Virus record (IMG/VR): IMGVR_UViG_3300043399_000487
Location: 1-47,542 of that record
DNA: 47,542 nt
Reading direction: 5' to 3' (one strand)
Source: a virus
Shown here: positions 1 through 7,137 of the stretch, in pieces
Position numbering within the stretch: the first letter of the stretch is position 1
Layout: every line of letters starts with the position of its first letter
Notes under the pieces: model-generated
Told to the model about the DNA's origin: nothing
Database searches by the model: none
Seen by the model: only the letters and a program-made list of their open reading frames with translations
Made by a program: the position numbers and the translations under genes

Positions 1-36
1 CCCCATAATCCAACATTATGCCGACCATGAAATTAG

Positions 37-117
37 CCTTTGACCGAAGCGCCCGCCGCACAGTTCTTCAAGCCGGGGAAGAAGTATTACGTAACCTTCA
101 CTGAAGCCCCGGACTAG
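37..117 (+). pseudogene. Possible 3' end of an upstream gene, frame not intact in the window
   Basis: The last codons before the TAG at 115-117 read APAAQFFKPGKKYYVTFTE, which has the look of the C-terminal end of a common small phage protein family ending in a KPG-x-x-YYV stretch. The same frame is closed by stops at 28-30 and 34-36, and the plausible upstream continuation (HEISL) lies in another frame. Either the frame is broken here or the resemblance is accidental. The window edge hides the rest of the gene. Confidence 0.25.
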
Positions 118-154
118 GCTTGTGGGTATTGCAATAGAGTAGCTGAAGTATGAG

Positions 155-190
155 AATGGCCTTCGAGTTCTTTCGAGGGCCATTTTCTTT
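155..190 (+). terminator. Rho-independent terminator
   Basis: A 12-nt arm (AATGGCCTTCGA, 155-166) pairs with TCGAGGGCCATT (173-184) across a 6-nt loop, with one mismatch or wobble, and runs straight into a T-rich tail. It closes the preceding transcription unit before the AAA ATPase operon. Confidence 0.8.
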
Positions 191-204
191 TGGTCTTTCG
201 GTTT

Positions 205-220
205 TTGAAATTGATTTCAA
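205..220. repeat. 16-bp dyad box, copy 1
   Basis: TTGAAATTGATTTCAA has perfectly complementary 7-nt arms around a central TG. It lies between the terminator and the Shine-Dalgarno site of the AAA ATPase gene. Confidence 0.75.
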
Positions 221-243
221 TTTTTGGTAACGGGAGAAATTTA

Positions 244-2712
244 ATGGACATTACGAGCAGTCACGCACACCGCCATTCCGAAAAAGATTTTTCGCGCAAG
301 TTTTCAACGTATGTTGATTCGGGGGCCGGTATTATACATGTCCGCACCCATGAGATCATCCGTGCCACGGTAGCGATTCGCAAGCAAGTAATTATCGATG
401 GAGGCACAGTTAAAGAATGGGATATCGTCAACGGGTTTCGTCAATTCACTAAGGACAATGTTGATAACCTGATCGTCGAAGGGGACGGTAACATAGACAT
501 AGGTAGCGCCTTCTCCTCCCCGTTGGACCATCTGCGCAATCCTACAGGGGAGGGAGTTTGTTACTTTGTCTATGTTAATCCTCACGTATTCATGGAGAAC
601 AATCCCACGCTGATGCAGTTGCTTTTAATGTACAGCCATGCGTTGCCGTCCACTAACGCGGTGGTAGTTCTTGTCACGCCAGACGCACCACTGCCTACAG
701 AAGTAGAGTCGAACATCCTATCGATAGCCTTTGAACCCCCCGGCCTCGGAGAGCTGCAAGCGTCACTATCTTGCATACTTGAAGGAGTCAGCGGTGACTT
801 TGACGGCGGGGTAACGCTCTCGGAGGAGGACATAGAAAAGGTTTGCTATGTCGGTGCCGGTATGTCAAAGAACCACTTCGAGATGTACGCTGCGCTATCT
901 ATCGTCGAGGCGGCACGAGATGGCAAGGATACCGTAACCTGTCAGGAGATTATCGACGGCGTATCAATCGGCAAGACGGATATCGTGAACTCTAACGACA
1001 TCCTAGAACTGTACCCCTCCACGGATATCAAGAATGTTGGCGGCTTGGAGAACTTGAAAGAATGGGTAGCCAAGCGCCGGGATTGCTACTCAGACGACGC
1101 AAAGGACTTTGGTATTGAGGCACCGAAGGGCGTAGTTCTGGTCGGCCCTCCGGGGTGCTTGCGCGGGGATGCGGAAGTAATCTATCGTCGCGGTGTTCGG
1201 AACAGCGGACGTAGTATTAGACTGGACGACCTCTATGAAAAGTTCAACGGCATTCCCTCCCCCAATAAGGGATGGGACACGACCATGCCTACGTATCTGC
1301 ATTCGCTAGACCCCGACGGCATCATGTTCTATAACCGGGTTATCTCTGTCACTAAGGCAGGGAAGAAACCCGTTATGAAACTCTCCTTGGTGTCCGGGGA
1401 GTCTCTCGTATTAACTGGCACTCATCCGGTAGGTATTCCGGGCGGTCGCTATGTACCAGTTGAGGGGTTAAAAGCAGGGGATCATGTGCTACTTCGCGGC
1501 TCTATGAAGCCGCAGGCTACCGGAGGTAGAAAACTGGATGCACGCCCACCACGCCGTGTCGAGAACGTCAAGTATCACCCGTACGGTAGCCCCCACGAAG
1601 ATAGTGAATACTATGCGTATAAGCGTATTGCCTATGCCCGTCTGGTCGTTGAGGCACACATGAATGGGTTGCCTGTGGATGAGTATGTTCATGCCCTCAA
1701 ACACAACGCTACCATGTCTGCGGGTTTTACCTTCCTCCCCCCGGAGATGGAGGTACACCACGTAAATGAAGATACGCTGGATGACGAACTCAGCAATTTG
1801 ATGGTATTGGACAAACCAGAGCATGCCCGAGAGCATAGCAAGCTGGAAAACTTCACCGTCGAGTACGTACGCATTGGCGAGGTAGCCTCAGTGGAAGACG
1901 CAGGTTCAGTAATGACCTACGACATACAGATGGACATGCCTGCTAATAACTTCGTCGCCAACGGTATCCTTGTGCATAACACAGGCAAGTCTCTCGTTGC
2001 CAAGGCTATCTCTTCCGAACTCGGCGTTCCTCTGGTTCGTTTGGATTTTGGCCGGGTATTCAACTCTCTCGTTGGGGCGTCAGAACAGCGCATGCGTACC
2101 GCCCTGAAGATGGTTGAAAGCATGTCCCCTTGCGTCCTCTTCTGCGACGAAATCGATAAGGGTCTCGGGGGCATCGGCGGGTCAGGGGATAGCGGAACCA
2201 GTAACCGCGTTTTGGGTTCCTTCCTTACTTGGCTCAACGACTGTACGCACCCGGTCTTTACGATGGTTACGGCGAACAACGTTACCGGCCTCCCTCCTGA
2301 GATGCTTCGCCGGGGCCGTTTCGATGCCATTTTCTCTACCTCCATGCCTACCCCTACTGAGCGTAGAGAAGTTCTACGAATTCACCTAAAGTTGCGGGGT
2401 AGGGATATTAAGGACTTTCCGGCGGACGAAGTTACCGAAGTTGTGAATCTATCCGATGGCTACGTCCCGGCAGAGATTGAGTCTGCGGTAAAGGATGCGC
2501 TAGTCGATGCGTACAGTGAGCAGGAGGAGATGACTATGGCGCATGTCAGGAAAGCATTGATTACAATGGTGCCTCTATCCAAAGCCTTCGCTCGTCAGAT
2601 TCAGGAGATGAACGAGTGGGCCAAGGCTAACGCCACCCCTGCAGGCAAGGATACTAGCACTCCGGTTAGTACTGGGAATGCACGCCGCGTTAGCACACGG
2701 AAAAGGGGCTAA
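244..2712 (+). CDS. Ycf46-like AAA+ ATPase, intein-containing precursor
   Basis: The precursor is 822 aa; after intein removal (residues 305-579) the mature protein is about 547 aa. The N-terminal ~250 residues resemble the N-terminal region of Ycf46-type ATPases (NP..MQLLLMY...VVLVTPD). The AAA+ core follows: Walker A GPPG/TGKS split exactly by the intein, Walker B VLFCDEIDK, sensor region VTANN and arginine finger RRGRF. The C-terminal helical domain ends in a basic Ser/Thr-rich tail. I chose ATG 244 because GGGAGAA sits just upstream; an in-frame TTG at 190 lies in the terminator tail. Ycf46-like ATPases often neighbour DUF1257 and DUF2997 proteins, as here, but the function of the set is unknown. 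The ATPase cannot bind nucleotide until the intein splices out. Confidence 0.9.
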   Translation: MDITSSHAHRHSEKDFSRKFSTYVDSGAGIIHVRTHEIIRATVAIRKQVIIDGGTVKEWDIVNGFRQFTKDNVDNLIVEGDGNIDIGSAFSSPLDHLRNPTGEGVCYFVYVNPHVFMENNPTLMQLLLMYSHALPSTNAVVVLVTPDAPLPTEVESNILSIAFEPPGLGELQASLSCILEGVSGDFDGGVTLSEEDIEKVCYVGAGMSKNHFEMYAALSIVEAARDGKDTVTCQEIIDGVSIGKTDIVNSNDILELYPSTDIKNVGGLENLKEWVAKRRDCYSDDAKDFGIEAPKGVVLVGPPGCLRGDAEVIYRRGVRNSGRSIRLDDLYEKFNGIPSPNKGWDTTMPTYLHSLDPDGIMFYNRVISVTKAGKKPVMKLSLVSGESLVLTGTHPVGIPGGRYVPVEGLKAGDHVLLRGSMKPQATGGRKLDARPPRRVENVKYHPYGSPHEDSEYYAYKRIAYARLVVEAHMNGLPVDEYVHALKHNATMSAGFTFLPPEMEVHHVNEDTLDDELSNLMVLDKPEHAREHSKLENFTVEYVRIGEVASVEDAGSVMTYDIQMDMPANNFVANGILVHNTGKSLVAKAISSELGVPLVRLDFGRVFNSLVGASEQRMRTALKMVESMSPCVLFCDEIDKGLGGIGGSGDSGTSNRVLGSFLTWLNDCTHPVFTMVTANNVTGLPPEMLRRGRFDAIFSTSMPTPTERREVLRIHLKLRGRDIKDFPADEVTEVVNLSDGYVPAEIESAVKDALVDAYSEQEEMTMAHVRKALITMVPLSKAFARQIQEMNEWAKANATPAGKDTSTPVSTGNARRVSTRKRG
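1156..1980 (+). mobile_element. Intein with in-frame HNH endonuclease, inserted in Walker A of the AAA ATPase
   Basis: The intein is 275 aa. It begins with Cys (CLRGDAEV), has a block B T-x-x-H motif (TGTHPV), and ends in block F/G YDIQMDMP...GILVHN followed by Thr as +1 extein residue. Between the splicing blocks is an HNH-type motif (HHVNEDTLDDELSNL, then AREH), so the homing endonuclease is fused in frame. Removing these codons joins GPPG to TGKS and restores a perfect P-loop. Boundaries are deduced from the conserved Cys, His-Asn and extein sequences and should be exact. Confidence 0.93.
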
Positions 2713-2714
2713 TC

Positions 2715-3389
2715 GTGGCAGTCGGGTACGGGGGTGACGCCCTCTTGGAAATTCTTTTTGGGGAATCTAGAAAAATGGAAACAACACAGAATGTGCAGAT
2801 CGGGTACGGCAAGGCAACTTTCGCACAGTCCTCGATAACGATTGCTGGCTTTATCGTTGATGCCCCCTTCGTACGTACGCTGGCTTCTAAGAAGGTTGCC
2901 AAGGCAGGCAGAACGATGCGTATCCCTGTCTCCGACCATCCAGATATCGACGGTTGGCTCTTCTCTGACCAGATACCTGCAGCGGACGGTACCATCTTCC
3001 TTATCCAGACCAGCAACAAGCGCAGGGGGGCTAGAGTGTCTGATGGCTCCGTTTTCGTCAGGGCACGGAAAGACGGGGCAGCGTTGCTGATTACCGCCCA
3101 TATCCCCCATGATTCTCGTTGCACTCTGCAGTCGCACAGCCATACTGTATTCTCAGGCTCCGGGGATATTCTTGGGTTAGATGACCTTGCGGAGGAGGGT
3201 ATCGAAATCCCAAAGCAGTACGCCTATGCCTACATGGACACGGAGGAGGTTGCAGAGTGCTACACGGTACATACGCTACGGCAGGCTAAGGTTGCTGCGC
3301 CAGCTTTCGAGGTACATGAATCTGCCGATGGTAGCGAGGTTAAGCTAACCGTAGCACGGGCGCAGCGCCGTATGCGCATAAGGCGGTGA
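2715..3389 (+). CDS. Hypothetical protein downstream of the AAA ATPase
   Basis: This 224-aa protein is unrecognised. It starts with GTG two bases after the ATPase stop, with AAAAGGGG as ribosome binding site; an in-frame ATG at 2775 is a possible alternative start. The sequence is mixed hydrophobic and polar without membrane segments or Cys clusters, and ends in a strongly basic tail (ARAQRRMRIRR). The tight spacing suggests cotranscription and translational coupling with the ATPase. It may be a client or partner of the cassette, but nothing in it identifies a fold. Confidence 0.7.
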   Translation: MAVGYGGDALLEILFGESRKMETTQNVQIGYGKATFAQSSITIAGFIVDAPFVRTLASKKVAKAGRTMRIPVSDHPDIDGWLFSDQIPAADGTIFLIQTSNKRRGARVSDGSVFVRARKDGAALLITAHIPHDSRCTLQSHSHTVFSGSGDILGLDDLAEEGIEIPKQYAYAYMDTEEVAECYTVHTLRQAKVAAPAFEVHESADGSEVKLTVARAQRRMRIRR

Positions 3390-3390
3390 C

Positions 3391-3419
3391 TTGACTTTTA
3401 ACAAAGAATTTGATAGACT
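3391..3419 (+). promoter_or_regulatory. Sigma70-type promoter for the DUF1257 gene
   Basis: TTGACT (3391-3396), a 17-bp spacer and TAGACT (3414-3419). The predicted start near 3426 gives a leader of about 30 nt. The spacer contains ACAAAGAATTTGATA (3401-3415), which recurs with one change at the promoter near 12739. Confidence 0.7.
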
Positions 3420-3455
3420 TAGCACACCCACAGTATAGAAAGAGAGGCACCCAAA

Positions 3456-3902
3456 ATATCACACACTACAGAAATTGCCGATATCGTTTTCACCGATGTA
3501 CAGGCCCTGACCGCCGCCGTCAATGAGCTTTCCGCGAATGGCGTTCGCTGCTCCCTAACCAAGGGCGGAACGCCTCGTGCTTTCTACTCCAATCAGGCGG
3601 GTATGAGCGCAGCAGACTACGTGCTTCGTCTTGAGGAATCGCCGTACGATATTGGGTTCTACATGGACAAAGCGAAGAAGGGTATGGTCGCCCGTACTGA
3701 TCTTTTCGCTGGTCGGGTCCAGAAAGTCCTCGGTGCTACAGCAACCGGTAATGAAAGCGCAGCGCAGGCCGCTATGGGTAAGCTGTACCAGACCTATGCA
3801 ATCCATGCGGCCACGCGCAAGGCTATTCAACAGGGTATGACAGTGCAACGGGTTAATGGCAAGGATGGCGCGGTACGCTTGGTCGTTGGCAACATCCGAT
3901 GA
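3456..3902 (+). CDS. DUF1257 (Ycf35-like) protein with an apparent AUA start
   Basis: The protein is 148 aa if translation begins at ATA 3456, giving (M)SHTTEIADIVFTDVQAL, the usual MSH opening of DUF1257 proteins. The frame is open from 3423 and contains no ATG, GTG or TTG before ATG 3603, which would delete the conserved N-terminal third. A GAGAGG ribosome binding site (3442-3447) lies 8 nt before ATA. Recognisable family features are FYSNQAG, the ADYVLRL...YDIGFY region and a C-terminal VQRVNGKDGAVRLVV. It forms a set with the Ycf46-like ATPase and DUF2997; the biochemical role is unknown. Its stop overlaps the next gene as ATGA. The odd start codon could be real, regulated initiation or a sequencing error. 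Confidence 0.85.
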   Translation: MSHTTEIADIVFTDVQALTAAVNELSANGVRCSLTKGGTPRAFYSNQAGMSAADYVLRLEESPYDIGFYMDKAKKGMVARTDLFAGRVQKVLGATATGNESAAQAAMGKLYQTYAIHAATRKAIQQGMTVQRVNGKDGAVRLVVGNIR

Positions 3903-4432
3903 AGCGCCTTGTTAGACAATTCTGGAAGAGCATTCCGGGGTATGAAGGGTTTTACTCTGTATCTCGTACGGGGAGTGTGCGTAGGGATAAGGCATATCGC
4001 TGTACGCAGGAGGGTCGTTTGCTGAAACAGAATACGCGACCGAACGGCTACCTATACGTAGAACTCAATCGAGAAGGGCAGGCCAAGAAGTTCAACACAC
4101 ATGCGCTAGTGGCCTTAGCTTTTATGGGGCCGACCCCTGAAGGCGAAGAGATACGACATTTAGACGGAAACCGTGCTAATCCTTCGCTTAGTAACCTGTC
4201 TTTTGGTACGCATAAAGAGAATGCACAGGATATGGTACTGCATGGGCATACCTACCTAGGTGAAGAACATCATTCGGCGGTATTGACGGATACTATGGTT
4301 TTGGAAATGCGTAGTCTTTTTGCTGCGGGATACACATCAGGATACCTAGCAGGTAACTTTGGTGTTAGCCGCACTACTGCATGGCAGGCAGCGTCAGGCA
4401 AAACATGGAAACATCTAAAGGAGGTAGCATGA
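3899..4432 (+). CDS. Free-standing HNH homing endonuclease (NUMOD4-like, HNH, HTH)
   Basis: This 177-aa protein has the classic modular layout. A NUMOD4-like segment (WKSIPGYEGFYSVSRTGSVRR) is followed by an HNH_3-type nuclease core (THALVALAF, IRHLDGNRANPSLSNLSFGT, with later NAQD) and a C-terminal helix-turn-helix (YLAGNFGVSRTTAWQAASGK). Such proteins cut DNA at specific sites and spread their own genes. It is wedged between the DUF1257 and DUF2997 genes, which normally lie together, with ATGA overlaps on both sides. The Shine-Dalgarno site AAAGGAGG of the DUF2997 gene lies at the end of this ORF. The insertion is therefore seamless and leaves the operon translatable. Confidence 0.93.
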   Translation: MKRLVRQFWKSIPGYEGFYSVSRTGSVRRDKAYRCTQEGRLLKQNTRPNGYLYVELNREGQAKKFNTHALVALAFMGPTPEGEEIRHLDGNRANPSLSNLSFGTHKENAQDMVLHGHTYLGEEHHSAVLTDTMVLEMRSLFAAGYTSGYLAGNFGVSRTTAWQAASGKTWKHLKEVA

Positions 4433-4629
4433 GTAAAAGTATAGTGATTGATATCACCCCCGCAGGCTCCGTGAAGATCGAAGCCAATGGGTTCAACGGC
4501 GTAGGTTGTGCGAAGGCTACAGAGATGATCGAGGTAGCTATCGGCGGGGTCGGGGCAAAGAAGAGTAAGAAGAAGCCGGAATACTTCGTCCCCGGTGGGC
4601 AGAGTAACCAAAACAAGAACGTATTCTGA
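4429..4629 (+). CDS. DUF2997 family protein
   Basis: This 66-aa protein opens MSKSIVIDITPAGSVKIEANGF, followed by GVGCAKATEMIEVAIGG and a Lys-rich stretch before EYFVPGG. That is the standard layout of DUF2997: a beta-rich start with a [V/I]-D-P-x-G-like element, a G-C-x-x-A helix and a short tail. The family is found beside DUF1257 and Ycf46-like ATPases in phages and bacteria and has no known activity. The ATG overlaps the HNH gene stop and is preceded by a very strong AAAGGAGG site. Confidence 0.85.
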   Translation: MSKSIVIDITPAGSVKIEANGFNGVGCAKATEMIEVAIGGVGAKKSKKKPEYFVPGGQSNQNKNVF

Positions 4630-4642
4630 GAGAGTTACCGAT

Positions 4643-5032
4643 ATGTCAAAAGAACTTGTAATTGATTTCAAAAACACGGGGGCCGTAGAAGCCCTGCACA
4701 TGGATGGTTTCGACCTAGGGTTCCTCGGTGACAAGACGGTATATCGTCAGACGGATATCGTTTTCGACGACGAGGTGCAGCTATGGGACTTAGTGTATCT
4801 CCAAGGCGGAGCGACACGATTCTACGATGCCGCCCTGCAAGGCTTCCCTTCCTACGAAATAGCCAGAGGCTACGAGGTGGCATGGCTCAATGATTGCCGT
4901 CTAATCGGGTGTGATCCAGTATCGGATACTGGATTGGCCGCTATGGTAGAGCTACGCGAGATAGGGGAGGAGCAGCAGGGTTTAGCGGCTAATACCCACG
5001 CCTGCGACAGGTACGAGTCGGTTTTTGCATAA
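4643..5032 (+). CDS. Hypothetical protein with DUF2997-like N-terminus
   Basis: This 129-aa protein starts MSKELVIDFKNTGAVEALHM, strikingly like the first 20 residues of the preceding DUF2997 protein, suggesting a diverged duplicate with an added C-terminal part (YRQTDIVFDDEVQLWDL onward). I see no motif for a catalytic function. It is preceded by GAGAGAG and forms the last gene of the Ycf46 cassette before the hairpin at 5037-5060. Confidence 0.75.
   Translation: MSKELVIDFKNTGAVEALHMDGFDLGFLGDKTVYRQTDIVFDDEVQLWDLVYLQGGATRFYDAALQGFPSYEIARGYEVAWLNDCRLIGCDPVSDTGLAAMVELREIGEEQQGLAANTHACDRYESVFA
4656..4671. repeat. 16-bp dyad box, copy 2 (one mismatch)
   Basis: TTGTAATTGATTTCAA, with T in place of the A/C at position 4. 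It lies inside the coding region just after the start of the DUF2997-like gene, encoding part of LVIDFKN. Confidence 0.5.
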
Positions 5033-5060
5033 AAAAGCCCCCAACCGTGAGGAAGGGGGC
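5031..5060 (-). terminator. Hairpin with A-tract upstream; terminator-like on the minus strand
   Basis: GCCCCC-AA-CC, a GTGA tetraloop, GG-AA-GGGGGC (5037-5060) forms a strong stem with a symmetric internal loop, preceded by six A. Read on the minus strand this is a stem followed by six T, a canonical intrinsic terminator. On the + strand there is no T tail, so there it may act as an RNA stability or processing hairpin at the end of the cassette. Confidence 0.55.
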
Positions 5061-5131
5061 GAAGGCCGATACGTCAATCCCTGCGTAACAGGAACAATTG
5101 GATTCTAATGGATAAGGTACTAGGGGTCAAT

Positions 5132-5692
5132 ATGTCTATAACCCACACAAAAAAGACTAGAGAAGCCTTGGACAGGCAGGCCCTAGCAAGAAACCTACTC
5201 AGGCTAGAGCCGCTAGGCGTCCTATCTAGAGAGATTTGCTATCAGTCAATACCTACTGACGAGGAAGACCCCGGACTGTTCGGGGCCAACGGCACTAAAA
5301 GCTGGGGCGTACTACCTCCCCGGCTTTTTTTCATTCCAAAATACTTCACACTGGTACATTGCTACGGCGATGATGCCTTCTACGAGAAGCACCCCGAGTA
5401 TGAAAAGGGTGGTTTATCCAAGGAGTGCTACGTAGTGGAGGACTTTCCCCGCTATCTGGCTAACTATTTTGCGATGGAGTCTACGTATCAGCGAGTAGGT
5501 CTGGTACCGAAAGTCATTGATCCGCTCTCCCTTGAGGCCAGACGCCCTCCCCCGGTGACACAAAAAGAACATAATGCAGCGCGGAAACACGCAAAAGAGC
5601 TAATAAAACAGCGCGTCGATGAGTACGAAAAGTTGCGAAAATCCCGTATACGTCTGGTAGAGGAAGGGGGTGATGATGGGCAGATTGCTTGA
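5132..5692 (+). CDS. Hypothetical protein upstream of the replication initiator
   Basis: This 186-aa protein starts at ATG 5132, which has TAGGGG six bases upstream; the in-frame ATG 5108 lacks a well-placed ribosome binding site. The C-terminal third (roughly residues 140-180) is highly charged and probably a long helix (HNAARKHAKELIKQRVDEYE). No known domain is recognised. It overlaps the start of the initiator-like gene, so the two are likely coupled and this may be a replication accessory protein. Confidence 0.7.
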   Translation: MSITHTKKTREALDRQALARNLLRLEPLGVLSREICYQSIPTDEEDPGLFGANGTKSWGVLPPRLFFIPKYFTLVHCYGDDAFYEKHPEYEKGGLSKECYVVEDFPRYLANYFAMESTYQRVGLVPKVIDPLSLEARRPPPVTQKEHNAARKHAKELIKQRVDEYEKLRKSRIRLVEEGGDDGQIA

Positions 5693-7061
5693 ACTACACA
5701 CTACCTGCCCAAAAATACGCTACAACTACACCGAGGTTGTTACTCTTTTACCCGCCACCTACCGTGAAAAAGTAACAGCAAACGAGGCTAAGAATAGGGC
5801 AAAAGGGGCCGCACTTCTTCTATGGTGTGTTACGCAATCAACGCATTTTATCGATTCGACCAGCGCAAACGTGTTGCAATTCATTATTGCGCGCACGTAT
5901 GGGTACGCGAAAGAGGGGGAGCTGATATCGATCAATCATTTTATTACCGGAGTGTTTGCATCGAAGGATGGGCGTTCGATTATCGCGCCAGCGGTTAAGG
6001 ACCGTGCTACCGTCTATAAAGCTTTGGGGGTATTGGAGGCGATAGGATTGGTAGAGCGCACACGCGTTACCATCAACTCTGCAGACGTTGTTTCAATTAT
6101 CTGTGTCAATGCCGATGCGGTTTTGGCACTTACCATGACGGAGAACGAGGCCAAAATGCTACGCGTCAGTAAGAAGCAAAAACAACTCAATACACTGGAA
6201 ATTGACGAGGAAGAGGGCGATTTCCTTATAAAAAGCACGTCCGCAAGGGTAGGTGGTTTTCCCACTAGCCGGGTAGGTGGAAAACCCACTACAGAATATA
6301 TAAATAAAGAAGATATAAAAAACCTTAGTTGCTCAGGTCTTCGCAACGCAAAAAGAATTACACGTTCTAGACGATTTGATATCGATTGCAAAGACACTGC
6401 AGAGGTTGCGATAGCTAAAGCAGTTGCTCGCGTTACTGAAAGAAGGAATGCCAAAGTACGCGGCGGCGCGGCGCGTGGCGGGTTCATATCGCTACAGGAA
6501 TTAAACGCTACATGGCAGGGTGCCATGATTACCGCGTATGGCTCCTGTACTGTTTCCGGCCTAACGCATAAGGAGTACGGTATTCTCAAGCGCGTAGCGA
6601 AGACGCATGTACTGGACCGTTCGTGGAAAGAATTCTGCGAATGGGTTATTGCTCATTGGGCCGCTATCAACAGGGAGAGCCGTAGCCTCGCAGACTACAA
6701 GAAAAAGCGTACTGGGGAGTGGTCCCTTAAAGATGAGGAAAAGATTTTCCTAGGTACGGACAGGCCAGATATTTTCCAGATGGCACGCAACTTCGTGAAG
6801 CTTATTAAACGCTTCTCCCAATACACGCTCACTGGAAGGACCGTAGTAGCCGAGGAGACCGCCGAGGTAGCCGAGTTGAAGCGGCAGGTATTGGAGACGC
6901 GTAAGGAAGCAGCCTTACATAAACAGATGCTGCAGAAAGCGCTTAACGCAAAGGAAGCACCTGTTACTACACTAAAGCCCCGCAAGTCAATTACACTCAT
7001 AGACCCGAAGAAGGATACGTTTTTCGATGAGTCGGATGACGAGTTACCGGAGTGGAGGTAA
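5676..7061 (+). CDS. Winged-helix replication initiator-like protein
   Basis: This protein of about 461 aa has an N-terminal winged-helix domain typical of lambda O / phage replication proteins (residues ~45-150: ISINHFITGVFA, DRATVYKALGVLEAIGLVERTRV). A Glu-rich linker and a basic central region (ITRSRRFDID) follow, then a helical C-terminal half with a coiled-coil-like stretch (AEVAELKRQVLETRKEAALHKQ). It is followed by a loader-like protein and DnaB helicase, the usual initiator-loader-helicase order. The mid-gene segment encodes two RVGG-x-PT repeats over iteron-like DNA next to an AT-rich stretch. GTG 5670 and ATG 5673 or 5676 are all possible starts; AGGAAGG favours 5673 or 5676. Confidence 0.75.
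   Translation: MGRLLELHTTCPKIRYNYTEVVTLLPATYREKVTANEAKNRAKGAALLLWCVTQSTHFIDSTSANVLQFIIARTYGYAKEGELISINHFITGVFASKDGRSIIAPAVKDRATVYKALGVLEAIGLVERTRVTINSADVVSIICVNADAVLALTMTENEAKMLRVSKKQKQLNTLEIDEEEGDFLIKSTSARVGGFPTSRVGGKPTTEYINKEDIKNLSCSGLRNAKRITRSRRFDIDCKDTAEVAIAKAVARVTERRNAKVRGGAARGGFISLQELNATWQGAMITAYGSCTVSGLTHKEYGILKRVAKTHVLDRSWKEFCEWVIAHWAAINRESRSLADYKKKRTGEWSLKDEEKIFLGTDRPDIFQMARNFVKLIKRFSQYTLTGRTVVAEETAEVAELKRQVLETRKEAALHKQMLQKALNAKEAPVTTLKPRKSITLIDPKKDTFFDESDDELPEWR
6247..6330. other. Putative replication origin inside the initiator gene
   Basis: Two direct repeats GGGTAGGTGG (6247-6256 and 6271-6280) are spaced by 24 nt. Each is followed by TTTT or AAAA and CCCAC, giving small inverted repeats. 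Immediately after comes an AT-rich tract (6291-6330) that looks like a DNA unwinding element. Iterons plus an AT-rich tract inside the initiator gene is the layout of the lambda origin within gene O. Confidence 0.5.
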
Positions 7062-7137
7062 TGGCGGTAGAGGACAGTGAATGTGTCAGGTCATTACGTA
7101 TGTTCTATTTCATGGAGGTGATATGGAAGACGCAGTA
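7060..7137 (+). CDS. Possible 25-aa coupling peptide
   Basis: ATG 7060 overlaps the initiator stop as TAATG and reads 25 codons to TAG 7135-7137, ending just inside the next gene. It has a good upstream GGAGG. It could be a translational relay between the initiator and loader-like genes, or chance. Confidence 0.2.

Noticed and set aside
2690-3143. Two overlapping minus-strand frames of 144 codons opposite the 2715 gene
   Set aside because: Composition and position fit shadows of the + strand gene; no minus-strand start signals.
6247-6280. Repeat pair considered as a CRISPR-like array
   Set aside because: Only two 10-nt copies inside a coding gene; no spacer array or cas genes.
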